This document shows positions 8,349 through 16,000 of a stretch of DNA of 39,774 nt, one piece after another. Below the pieces are notes generated by a model. The model worked only from the letters and a program-made list of their open reading frames with translations. It had not been told where the DNA came from and ran no database searches. This DNA comes from Cyanobacteria bacterium FACHB-DQ100 (GTDB taxonomy: Bacteria; Cyanobacteriota; Cyanobacteriia; Leptolyngbyales; Leptolyngbyaceae): positions 1-39,774 of the forward strand of contig JACJNW010000007.1 in assembly GCA_014695195.1 (NCBI GenBank), written 5' to 3'. The translations under genes were made by a program, and so were the position numbers. The first letter of the stretch is position 1, and every line of letters starts with the position of its first letter.

Positions 8349-8747
8349 CTACTTTTCGATCGCGGGATTCATTTTGCTTTCGGGGCGCTGATTGGCAGCA
8401 TTTGCCGTGTCTTTGAGAAACGCTGAAGCATCTTGTACCGATTGACCTGCTCTTTCAAGCACTTTCGAGCTTGGGTCAGCACGATCGATCATCGGCTGTT
8501 TCTCATTCGGCAAAGGCGGCAATGAGGTTTGTTGAACGGCTCCAACGTCAGGGTTCTTCGAGTTAGAGACATCCGACCCTTTGTAAATCATGTCCGAGCC
8601 ATTGGTATTCACGCCGAGATCGGCTACGAAAAGAGGCGTTGCGCTACTGTAGGCAGTATTTAGGGTCAGAACAAGCGCGATCGCAACGGTCGCTAAAAGC
8701 TGTCCAATATTTTTGAGTCGTTTTAGCTGCAAACGAATCAGTTTCAT
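8349..8747 (-). CDS. small exported protein, paralogue of the neighbouring lipoprotein
   Basis: 132 residues with a signal-like helix (LLATVAIALVLTLNTAYSSA) and a polar, proline- and asparagine-rich mature part. The end of the helix, LNTAYSSA, aligns with LNTACSNA of the next gene, but the lipobox Cys is Tyr, so this copy cannot be lipidated there and may be released or stay anchored by its helix. AGGAG lies at good spacing before the ATG. It is 39 bases upstream of the lipoprotein gene on the same strand, so the two probably form an operon that arose by duplication. No defined function. Confidence 0.65.
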   Translation of the reverse strand: MKLIRLQLKRLKNIGQLLATVAIALVLTLNTAYSSATPLFVADLGVNTNGSDMIYKGSDVSNSKNPDVGAVQQTSLPPLPNEKQPMIDRADPSSKVLERAGQSVQDASAFLKDTANAANQRPESKMNPAIEK

Positions 8748-8813
8748 TCCTGCGCTCCTTTTTGTGTCGAACGGAAGTCAATTCCGCTTATGTTTGTCAA
8801 ATCAGCAAGCAGG

Positions 8814-8836
8814 GTTTCAGAGGTAAAGGCTGAAAC
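8814..8836. promoter_or_regulatory. inverted repeat GTTTCAG-N9-CTGAAAC
   Basis: A perfect 7-bp inverted repeat with a nine-base spacer lies in the 241-bp region between the divergent genes at 8349-8747 and 8989-9879. The spacing of about 16 bp between centres suits a dimeric repressor or activator. No regulator is identified. Confidence 0.35.
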
Positions 8837-8988
8837 TCTAGCAATTCAGTTTATTGATGCGTCTCAAACATACATATCTGGCTTGAATTTCTACCTCTAA
8901 CGCAAGTCACATTCGCGCTAGTAGGGAGGTCGATTTCTTTCTGTCTTCAGAAGGATTACGCTAAGAAGGGCGATTCATTCAAGAACTC

Positions 8989-9879
8989 ATGCAGCGTTTT
9001 CGGACGAAATGGTTTAAATCCACACTCCGCTGGCTTATTCTCACTGCGGTTGTTTTCTTTTTATTTCAATCGCTGCAAAAACACTGGCAAGAAGTTACGA
9101 AATTGCGGATCGATGGCAGGGGGATTGCTTGCCTTGCGGTTGCGATCGGGGTGACGCTATTCGCTCACATTTTCGCAGGCTATGTTTGGAGCTGGATTTT
9201 AGGCGTTTTGTCTTATCGAGTTTCTGGCAGTTGGGGTGCACAAACGTATCTCAAAACTAATATTGCAAAATACTTGCCAGGAAATGTTTGGCATTTCTAT
9301 GGGCGCATTAATGCAGCGAAACAAATTGGAATTCCGATCGCGCCTGCAACGCTGAGCATTCTACTTGAGTCGCTTCTGATGGCTGGAGCCGCTTGCTTCT
9401 TTGCAATGGTGAGATTTCACTCAGCAATTTGGCTGCAATGCGCGATCGTGATTGTGATATTGATTGCCATTCATCCGGTCTTTCTCAATGTTGCGCTGAA
9501 GCAGGTGAGCAAACTGAAGCAATCAACGGGCTTGATTCAGCTTGATCGATACCCGTTGTTACCGCTTCTAGGTGAATTAGGATTTTTGGGATTGCGATCA
9601 GTCGGGTTTATTTTGACGTTTCTAGCGCTGCGATCGATATCTAGTGCAGAGCTGCCGCTATTATTCAGTGGGTTTGCTTGGGCATGGCTCCTTGGATTTA
9701 TCATTCCGGGTTTGCCAGGGGGGATTGGTGTGTTTGAAGCGATCGCCGTGGCAATATTTAGCCAAGCCTTTCCAAGCGCCCAAGTGCTTGCACTGGTTGC
9801 ACTTTATCGATTCGTGAATACTTTGGCTGAGGCGATGGGAGCCGGACTTGCCGCGATCGACGAGCGATGGTCAAGATGA
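8989..9879 (+). CDS. YbhN/UPF0104-type integral membrane protein
   Basis: A 296-residue polytopic protein with about seven or eight hydrophobic helices. It resembles the flippase-like domain of the lysylphosphatidylglycerol synthase family (UPF0104): the first helix, the KTNIAKYLPGNVWHFYGR segment near residue 92, and GFIIPGLPGGIGVFEA near residue 236 are family hallmarks. There is no C-terminal aminoacyl-transfer domain, so a lipid translocation or glycolipid-related role is possible but not shown. The 3' end overlaps the convergent gene at 9871-11370 by nine bases. Confidence 0.75.
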   Translation: MQRFRTKWFKSTLRWLILTAVVFFLFQSLQKHWQEVTKLRIDGRGIACLAVAIGVTLFAHIFAGYVWSWILGVLSYRVSGSWGAQTYLKTNIAKYLPGNVWHFYGRINAAKQIGIPIAPATLSILLESLLMAGAACFFAMVRFHSAIWLQCAIVIVILIAIHPVFLNVALKQVSKLKQSTGLIQLDRYPLLPLLGELGFLGLRSVGFILTFLALRSISSAELPLLFSGFAWAWLLGFIIPGLPGGIGVFEAIAVAIFSQAFPSAQVLALVALYRFVNTLAEAMGAGLAAIDERWSR

Positions 9880-11370
9880 TTCATCAGATTTCAGACCATG
9901 GCGAATAATTGGCTTCATCTGAGAAAAAATTCGATAGTGATCGAGATTGATCGAAGTTCGGGGGAGCGCTGCCTGAGTTTGCTGCATATTTACGAGGTTG
10001 TACTGTACGTTTTCAGCGTGAATTGCAAACGTCACATTGAAGATTTCTAAGAAGTTAATAATCCAGCTACACTCTTGTTCCGGCAACTTATCATAATATC
10101 GGATTAAGATCGCAATCTGTGCCTCAAGATGCGATCTTGAAGCGCTACAAATGAGAACCAACTTTAACAGAACAATAACTAACGTCATGGAATTGCCTTG
10201 TGCCAGCAAAGCAACGAAAAGCGGTGAGGGATCTTGGCGGTTTTCAGTCGTTAATACCTCGATTAGACGATTACAAGTTCTCAAAATGAGAGCATCTGTT
10301 AATGGCAAAAAATCGTAATCTACGTACAGCAAATCTAGTTTTTCAGCCAGTTTAGATTGAAGCATGATCGCAAAGCTACTATGCTGATCGACTGAAAAAA
10401 TCAAATACTTCTGAAGGCTTTGTTTAAATTCTCTGTAGTTCAGAGTTTGAATCTGATTAATAAAGATATTGGCTAGGTTTTCGTAGCTGAATTGCCCTCG
10501 TTTTGCAACGATCGCTTTAACCAGCATCAAAACGTTATCCCCTAAAGCGGTCGGATTTTCGGGTGTCTTTCCGGGTACTACCGCAGATTGAGATTTTGCA
10601 ATATACATTGCTAAATCAAACTTAAATCGGTCTTTTAATTGCCTGGAAAGCGCCCGCGCTGCTTCTCGCTGCTCAATGGGATTATTGCTTTCAACATATT
10701 GTGGAACCAATAAGTAAGAGATGTAACGATTAATCCATTTTTTCTGCCGATTCTCATTTCGAGTGGCAAAGAGTTTTAGATCTTCGTAATCCTTACTATT
10801 AATAAAATTCTGAATCCAGCTTTCTAAATGCTTAAGATTTGAATTAGCGAGTTGAGATTGAGTTTCAAACTCCTGAAAAGATTGGATAAGAGATTGAATT
10901 GCAGTATAGTGCCGTGTAGCATCCCAGTTATTAACTAGGATATAGCAGCAGCGCTTTAGGGCATTTCTAAATTCAATTTCGTTCCGTTGAGCAATAAGCT
11001 GCTCGATCGCGTGAGAAACTCTAGAACCTGCGAAATCGCCATTGCAGAGAAATAAACGCTTAAATTCTAGTAAAACTTCTTCTGGAAACCATTGCCTCAC
11101 AACTTCCAGAAAGAACTGATAAAGCGTTTCTTGAGCCTGCTGAATTTTTGGTGATGTAGTCAATCGATTCAGTTGATGGCTAGAAACTATTTCATCGTCA
11201 AATTGATCGATTGTCCCCGCTTGCTCTCCGCTTCCCGAATTACGATCAGGTGAACCTGATGTTTTACTCATGACTTCAGCACCATAACGAACGAGACCCA
11301 TTCGCGCAAACTCAGGTAGAACCTCTAGGTGATACTGCGAATTCAGCGCCTCTTGCTTCAGTTTGCCCAC
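9871..11370 (-). CDS. unrecognised 499-residue helical protein
   Basis: I do not recognise this protein. It appears almost wholly helical and soluble, with many Leu, Gln, Asn and Arg residues. The first 75 residues are less ordered (SGSPDRNSGSGEQAG). Segments such as YISYLLVPQYVESNNPIEQREAARAL and TLVIVLLKLVLICS suggest an armadillo/HEAT-like or solenoid fold, but I see no repeat clear enough to claim. There is no membrane anchor or signal peptide. The start shown is GTG at 11370; ATG codons at 11301 and 11271 are in frame and equally possible, since no site has a good ribosome binding sequence. The local AT content is higher than in its neighbours. Confidence 0.7.
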   Translation of the reverse strand: MGKLKQEALNSQYHLEVLPEFARMGLVRYGAEVMSKTSGSPDRNSGSGEQAGTIDQFDDEIVSSHQLNRLTTSPKIQQAQETLYQFFLEVVRQWFPEEVLLEFKRLFLCNGDFAGSRVSHAIEQLIAQRNEIEFRNALKRCCYILVNNWDATRHYTAIQSLIQSFQEFETQSQLANSNLKHLESWIQNFINSKDYEDLKLFATRNENRQKKWINRYISYLLVPQYVESNNPIEQREAARALSRQLKDRFKFDLAMYIAKSQSAVVPGKTPENPTALGDNVLMLVKAIVAKRGQFSYENLANIFINQIQTLNYREFKQSLQKYLIFSVDQHSSFAIMLQSKLAEKLDLLYVDYDFLPLTDALILRTCNRLIEVLTTENRQDPSPLFVALLAQGNSMTLVIVLLKLVLICSASRSHLEAQIAILIRYYDKLPEQECSWIINFLEIFNVTFAIHAENVQYNLVNMQQTQAALPRTSINLDHYRIFSQMKPIIRHGLKSDESS

Positions 11371-11610
11371 TACCTACAGATGAGCAAACAATCGCCGCGA
11401 TCGTTCAACTTCCGTCAAAAAGCTCCACATGCGAAGCACTGCGATTCTCGTTCACCATTCTTTCGCGATCGGAGTGCGGTCAGAATAAGACCAGCCGCCG
11501 CAATAAAGTTCTCATAAAGAGGATATGGGTTTGCAAAGTTCAGTTGTATTCTGCTAGGTGCAGGGTGCTTCTACCTCAATCCGATTACCCATCGTCAGAG
11601 GACATAAGGG

Positions 11611-11993
11611 ATGAAAACAGCACTCATTGCAGGACTGATTCTAACGATCGTCGCAACCCAAGCAAAAGCACAGACAAAGGAGACCGCTACGGGCTTTTCG
11701 CCAATCGCAACTTTCAAGCACCCATCCTGACAGGCAAGCTCCGCAACTACTCACCCGAAGGAATGCCCCATAACTTACCGAACTTCATCTTTTTAGGGGA
11801 TAACACGACCTCAGCCAATGGGTCGGTCAGAATCACGCGAGTCGATTTAAGCCGGAGTGCAATTCCATTTTCCCCGATCGCAGCTCGTGCCCGCATCACC
11901 TCTACTCCAACGGCTGCCCCAGAACCCGTCACAATACTGGGTTCAGGAGCCGCGATCACAATTGCGGGAATATTACAACGGAAACGTCGCTGA
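11611..11993 (+). pseudogene. PEP-CTERM protein gene split by a frameshift
   Basis: The ATG at 11611 (preceded by AAGGG) opens a signal peptide MKTALIAGLILTIVATQAKA, but that frame stops at 11730. From about 11700 the frame one base back carries on to 11993 with NYSPEGMPHNLPNF, and ends PEPVTILGSGAAITIAGI followed by QRKRR. This is a PEP-CTERM sorting signal: the PEP motif, a hydrophobic helix and a basic tail, recognised by exosortase. One missing base near 11712-11722 would join the two halves. It is either a recently broken gene of an exported surface protein, a sequencing error, or a case of -1 frameshifting. Confidence 0.65.
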
Positions 11994-12110
11994 TTGATTA
12001 GAATTCCTAATCACAATGAACAGTGGAAGCAACGATCGCAGATCTGTCAAACCATAGACAAACTGTAATAATCTAGATACTGCGCGGAAAATGGAAGGGA
12101 GTTTTCGGTT

Positions 12111-12437
12111 ATGGCAAAAGCGGTTGGAATGGTAGAAGTGCGCGGATTGCCGCCTGCGCTGGCTGTTGCCGATGTCATGGTTAAAGCCGCACGAGTTACG
12201 CTCGTTGAAATGGAAAAAGTCAGCGGGGCATACGTGACGATCGTCGTGCGGGGCGATGTATCAGAGGTGAAGATTTCTGTCGAAGCAGGACTGGAAGCAG
12301 CGAAAAAGATGCACTCCTACAAGGAAGGTGACAAGCTCTTCTTGTCATCGCACTATATTCCGCGTCCAGATGACAACTTAATGGTGGTTTTACCAATCGA
12401 CTACAGCGATCGCACGGACGAATTCAATCGCGTCTAA
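12111..12437 (+). CDS. ccmK: carboxysome shell protein, CcmK family (single BMC domain)
   Basis: A 108-residue bacterial microcompartment domain protein. AVGMVEVRGLPPALAVADVM, the AARVTLVEMEKV strand and VIVRGDVSEVK-type signature (here IVVRGDVSEVK) are typical of CcmK hexamers that tile the carboxysome shell. The pore segment reads EKVSGAYVT where the major CcmK1/2 paralogues have KIGSG, so the pore chemistry should differ. After the domain core there is an inserted polar stretch (MHSYKEGDKLFLSS) before HYIPRPDDNL. It stands alone, away from the ccmKLMN operon, like the minor CcmK3-6 paralogues. Which one it is cannot be decided here. GGGAG precedes the start. Confidence 0.88.
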   Translation: MAKAVGMVEVRGLPPALAVADVMVKAARVTLVEMEKVSGAYVTIVVRGDVSEVKISVEAGLEAAKKMHSYKEGDKLFLSSHYIPRPDDNLMVVLPIDYSDRTDEFNRV

Positions 12438-12484
12438 GAATCGGAAAAGGCTATACTCCTGTTGATTTCCTTTTTCGTTCTTTC

Positions 12485-13390
12485 ATGTCTCTGGCAAATC
12501 TTACACAGGCTGACCTTGAGGGTTGGGTTGCTCAAGCGCGGCAATTGACGCTTCAAGGACGCTTGCCAGACTATATTCCTCAATTGGCGCAGGTTGATGC
12601 TCAACTCTTAGCGGTGCAAACGATCGGCGATCAGAATTTGATTGCAGGCGATTTGGCTCAGCCCTTTGTGCTAATGAGCGTGGTAAAGCCGTTTTTGCTC
12701 TTGTTTTTGCTAGAGCAAGTCGGGATTGAGCGCGTGTTTCAGCAGGTGGGAACACAGCCATCAGATCAGCCCTTTCATTCGATCGCACAACTCAAGCTCG
12801 ATGAGGGGCACCCTCGCAATCCAATGATTAATAGTGGCGCGATCGCGCTAACTGGATTAATGCCAAAAGCCTCTGGAACCGCGAGATGTGAAGCCTTTCG
12901 TCAATGGTTGAATAATCTGGCATACACAGAATTTAGGCTGGATGAGAAAGCATTGGATTCGGTGCGTTCGCTGCCTAATCAAACCAATCGGACGATCGCG
13001 GATCTTCTGGCGCAGCGCCAGTTAATCGATCGTGTCGATATTGCGATCGATACTTATAACCAAATCTGTTGCTTGTCGGGCACGATCGCGGACTTGGCAA
13101 AATTAGGCCTATTGTTAGCCAAACCGCACGATCGAATCTTTCCAGTCCACCAACAAATCGTGTCAGCGTTGATGTTGACTTGTGGATTATATGAGGCATC
13201 AAGCGCCTTTGCCGTAACCGTGGGATTGCCGATGAAATCTGGAGTCAGTGGAGCGCTACTAGCGATCGTTCCGAAGCAAGGCGCGATCGCCTGTTACAGC
13301 CCCGCGATCGATCCCGTAGGAAATTCGGTTGCAGGAATATTTTTGATCGAAAAGCTGTCTCAAGAATTGGGATTGAGTGTGTTTAGGTAA
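12485..13390 (+). CDS. glsA: glutaminase A
   Basis: A 301-residue glutaminase that hydrolyses L-glutamine to glutamate and ammonia in the cytoplasm. The serine-lactamase-like SXXK motif is seen as Ser65-Val-Val-Lys68. The family signature NPMINSGAI is at residues 112-120, and further conserved blocks include YNQICCLSGTIADLAKLGLLLA and the C-terminal GLPMKSGVSG and YSPAIDPVGNS. Length is normal. It lies 47 bases after ccmK on the same strand and is followed by its own hairpin, so it is probably transcribed alone or with ccmK. Confidence 0.93.
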   Translation: MSLANLTQADLEGWVAQARQLTLQGRLPDYIPQLAQVDAQLLAVQTIGDQNLIAGDLAQPFVLMSVVKPFLLLFLLEQVGIERVFQQVGTQPSDQPFHSIAQLKLDEGHPRNPMINSGAIALTGLMPKASGTARCEAFRQWLNNLAYTEFRLDEKALDSVRSLPNQTNRTIADLLAQRQLIDRVDIAIDTYNQICCLSGTIADLAKLGLLLAKPHDRIFPVHQQIVSALMLTCGLYEASSAFAVTVGLPMKSGVSGALLAIVPKQGAIACYSPAIDPVGNSVAGIFLIEKLSQELGLSVFR

Positions 13391-13393
13391 TGA

Positions 13394-13419
13394 ACTTTCT
13401 GAAGTGACTTTCTGAAGTG
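13394..13419. repeat. 13-bp tandem duplication
   Basis: Two perfect adjacent copies of ACTTTCTGAAGTG directly follow the glsA stop and run into the terminator hairpin. It looks like a recent slippage duplication. Confidence 0.6.
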
Positions 13420-13444
13420 AAAGACGCGATCGATTGCGTCTTTC
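13419..13444 (+). terminator. glsA terminator hairpin
   Basis: A perfect nine-base stem GAAAGACGC/GCGTCTTTC closes an eight-base loop (GATCGATT). The T-tract is short, so termination strength is uncertain. Confidence 0.5.
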
Positions 13445-13494
13445 GCGTCATCCCCAATGCGCTATGATTTGTCCTGTTCAAACGGCGCTAAATC

Positions 13495-14277
13495 ATGAAG
13501 TTACGAACAGTGACAGCAACTCGCTATGTCACGCCGCTGCGCGAAGGTGGATCGCTGCCTGCGATCGTCGAAGCCGATGATGATGGAATGTATGTGTTGA
13601 AGTTTCGGGGCGCGGGTCAGGGAGCGAAATCTCTGATTGCGGAATTGATGGTCGGTGAGATGGCTCGATCGATCGGACTTCCGGTTCCTGAGATTGTTTT
13701 TATTGATCTCAATCCTGACCTTGCCCGCACAGAACCTGATCCCGAAATTCAAGATCTCATCCGCGCCAGTGCCGGTCTGAATTTAGCGCTGGACTATCTT
13801 CCGGGTTCAATCACGTTTGATCCAGTCGCCGGAACAGCAGATGCAGAACTCGCTTCGAGAATTGTCTGGCTTGATGCGTATGCAACCAATGTCGATCGCA
13901 CCGCTCGTAATGCCAATATGCTCGTTTGGCACCGCAATCTCTGGCTGATTGATCATGGTGCCGCACTTTACTTTCATCACACCTGGACAAACTATCTTCA
14001 GCGCAGCAAAGATCGATTTCCTGCAATCAAAGATCATGTGCTGCTGCGGTTTGCGACGGAACTAGAAGCGGTAGACTCAAAAATGTCTGAACAACTCACA
14101 CCGCAGGTGATTGAATCGCTGGTCAATCTCATCCCGGAGTCGTGGCTCGTTGAGAACACTCCGTTTTCGCAGCCTGATGAGCATCGATCGGCCTACATTG
14201 AGTACCTATACGCTCGATTAGAGCAACCCCGTCATTTCTTAGAGGAGGCTATCCGTGCCCGACCGCTTGCCCTATGA
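13495..14277 (+). CDS. HipA-like kinase (HipA_2 type)
   Basis: A 260-residue protein resembling the stand-alone HipA-family kinases. VLKF near residue 35 supplies a probable ATP-binding Lys. The catalytic region is NVDRTARNANML at about residues 142-153 (Asp plus Asn), followed by a metal-binding LIDHGAALYF. It lacks the N-terminal domain of classical HipA toxins and no HipB-like repressor lies next to it. Its 3' end overlaps the DUF3037 gene by 23 bases in another frame, so the two are translationally coupled. Target and biological role are unknown; toxin activity is possible but should not be assumed. Confidence 0.8.
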   Translation: MKLRTVTATRYVTPLREGGSLPAIVEADDDGMYVLKFRGAGQGAKSLIAELMVGEMARSIGLPVPEIVFIDLNPDLARTEPDPEIQDLIRASAGLNLALDYLPGSITFDPVAGTADAELASRIVWLDAYATNVDRTARNANMLVWHRNLWLIDHGAALYFHHTWTNYLQRSKDRFPAIKDHVLLRFATELEAVDSKMSEQLTPQVIESLVNLIPESWLVENTPFSQPDEHRSAYIEYLYARLEQPRHFLEEAIRARPLAL

Positions 14278-14692
14278 TTATGCGATCGTTCGCGTTGTTC
14301 CCAAAGTAGAGCGAGAAGAGTTTGTTAATGTTGGCGTGATTGTCTCTTGTCCAACCCGCAAATTGCTACAAGCGCGAATGGAACTCGATGAAAGTCGGGT
14401 CATTGCTCTCGATTCGACGATCGATCTTGAATTGGTGCGCCAGCATCTTGCCGCGATTCCAACGATTTGCGCGGGTGGCAAGCAAGCAGGAGCGATCGGG
14501 CAGCTTCCACAACGAGAGCGATTCCATTGGTTAGTTGCACCCCGCAGTACGATCATTCAAACTTCACGAGTTCACACCGGACTGTGTGAGGACTTAACCG
14601 CAGTTCTCGAAGATTTGCTGAATAAGATGGTGCGTCCTGCCCGGACAGATACGATCGTTGTACCTGCCCGGATAGAATCAGTTAGTTCATGA
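14255..14692 (+). CDS. DUF3037 domain-containing protein
   Basis: A 145-residue cytoplasmic protein of the DUF3037 family, seen in YAIVRVVPKVEREEFVNVGV near the N terminus. The start is GTG at 14255, supported by a very strong AGAGGAGG seven bases upstream that lies inside the end of the kinase gene. Genes of this family are commonly placed after HipA-like kinases, so the pair is probably one functional module, with DUF3037 as regulator, substrate or partner. The 3' end overlaps the convergent small membrane gene by 11 bases. Confidence 0.82.
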   Translation: MPDRLPYDYAIVRVVPKVEREEFVNVGVIVSCPTRKLLQARMELDESRVIALDSTIDLELVRQHLAAIPTICAGGKQAGAIGQLPQRERFHWLVAPRSTIIQTSRVHTGLCEDLTAVLEDLLNKMVRPARTDTIVVPARIESVSS

Positions 14693-14819
14693 TGTGAGTG
14701 TTGGTGCTGAAGTAGTAGAACGCCGCTAAAAGTACGATCGACAGCACGCCAATTAATGTACTGGTGAGAAGAACTGCTGAGGACTTCTTACCTTCTGTGG
14801 ATTCAGTATTGGATTTCAT
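14682..14819 (-). CDS. 45-residue single-span membrane protein, unrecognised
   Basis: The ATG at 14819 has AGGAA eight bases upstream. The protein has a hydrophilic N terminus (MKSNTESTEGKKSS), one hydrophobic helix (LIGVLSIVLLAAFYYF) and a short tail ending HIMN. The shape is like low-mass photosystem subunits, with a faint similarity to PsaX, but I would not assign it. It overlaps the convergent DUF3037 gene by 11 bases and has its own 200-bp upstream region, so it is probably expressed separately. Confidence 0.65.
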   Translation of the reverse strand: MKSNTESTEGKKSSAVLLTSTLIGVLSIVLLAAFYYFSTNTHIMN

Positions 14820-15034
14820 AACAGTATTTCCTTGAATAATTTAGTCATTATTTTGGACAGAACAATCTCAGAGAAAATCCAGCTTTAGAGTTAAATCATC
14901 TTTGATATTTTGTAATCTCTCTGCATCCGAAGATTAAGAATAATCAGTAAAACCGAGGAATTACGGGAGAAAGCCTTAATGAGATCATCAGTTCGCAGTA
15001 CCATCAGAGTCAAACGCTTCTCCAAGGTGGGTTT

Positions 15035-15919
15035 ATGGTACTCAAGTACGCTTATTTTCCCGGTTGTGTGGCGCAGGGAGCCTGTCGCGAGTTAGATCAA
15101 TCTACCAAAGCGGTGGCACGATCGCTCGGCATCGAACTGATTGAACTGAAAAAAGCTTCCTGCTGTGGATCGGGAACGTTTAAGGAAGATTCGCAACTGC
15201 TCGAAGATACCGTGAACGCTAGAAATATCACATTAGCAGAAGAATTGAACTTACCCTTGTTAACGCATTGCAGCACTTGTCAAGGTGTGATCGGGCACGT
15301 TGATGAACGGTTGAAATCGGCAGAGCCGGACTATTTGAATCAAGTTAACGGCTTTCTGAAAAAAGAAGGGTGTTCGCCCTACAAAGGCACAAGCGAAGTA
15401 AAACATCTTCTGTGGGCATTAGTTAGCGATTACGGATTAGAGGCGATCGCCGCCAAAGTCACACACAGACTTTCCGGTCTAAAGTGCGCGGCTTTCTACG
15501 GCTGCTACCTCTTGCGCGCACAGAATCACCCCTACGATGATCCGTTTAATCCGAAATCAATGGAAAATCTGTTTGAGGCGATCGGAGCCACTCCGGTTTA
15601 CTATCGCGGACGGACTCAGTGCTGCGGCTGGCCCTTGGCGAGCTATGCCACTGAGCAATCTTTCAAAATGGCAGGAACCCATATCGAAGAAGCGATCGCG
15701 GCTGGAGCCGATTGTCTGGTCACACCTTGCCCCCTGTGCCACCTGAATTTAGATTCTCGCCAGCCGGAAGTGGAGCAAATGACCGGAAAAACACTCGGCT
15801 TACCTGTGCTGCATCTGTCGCAACTCGTCGCACTCGCGATCGGCGTTTCACCCCAAGAATTAGGACTCGATCGGCATATTGTTTCCACACAACCCGTACT
15901 GGCAAAATTAGGACGATAG
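15035..15919 (+). CDS. CCG-domain protein, heterodisulfide reductase subunit B family
   Basis: A 294-residue cytoplasmic protein with two cysteine-rich CCG domains as in HdrB: FPGCVAQG near residue 9, [11 protein letters not shown] near residue 42 and a second set, FYGCYLLR near residue 155, [12 protein letters not shown] near residue 194 and [10 protein letters not shown] near residue 235. In archaeal HdrB these motifs hold noncubane [4Fe-4S] clusters that reduce disulfides; cyanobacterial relatives lack the other Hdr subunits nearby, as here, and have sometimes been annotated as succinate dehydrogenase subunit C. The electron donor and the substrate are unknown. AAGGTG lies at good spacing before the ATG. 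Confidence 0.88.
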   Translation: MVLKYAYFPGCVAQGACRELDQSTKAVARSLGIELIELKKASCCGSGTFKEDSQLLEDTVNARNITLAEELNLPLLTHCSTCQGVIGHVDERLKSAEPDYLNQVNGFLKKEGCSPYKGTSEVKHLLWALVSDYGLEAIAAKVTHRLSGLKCAAFYGCYLLRAQNHPYDDPFNPKSMENLFEAIGATPVYYRGRTQCCGWPLASYATEQSFKMAGTHIEEAIAAGADCLVTPCPLCHLNLDSRQPEVEQMTGKTLGLPVLHLSQLVALAIGVSPQELGLDRHIVSTQPVLAKLGR

Positions 15920-15942
15920 AAAAATCTGACGTTGCTGAATGA

Positions 15943-15963
15943 AAGCATGAATCCGTCATGCTT
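15943..15963. terminator. hairpin between convergent genes
   Basis: AAGCATGA and TCATGCTT form a perfect 8-bp stem with a five-base loop between the HdrB-like gene and the convergent TPR gene. No long T-tract follows on either strand. Confidence 0.4.
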
Positions 15964-16000
15964 CGCAAGGAGAGCAGGCTTGCAAATTCGTTAGTCTTCG

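Noticed and set aside
13501-14037. Minus-strand frames opposite the HipA-like kinase
   Set aside because: They have no ribosome sites and their codon use reflects the real gene on the other strand.
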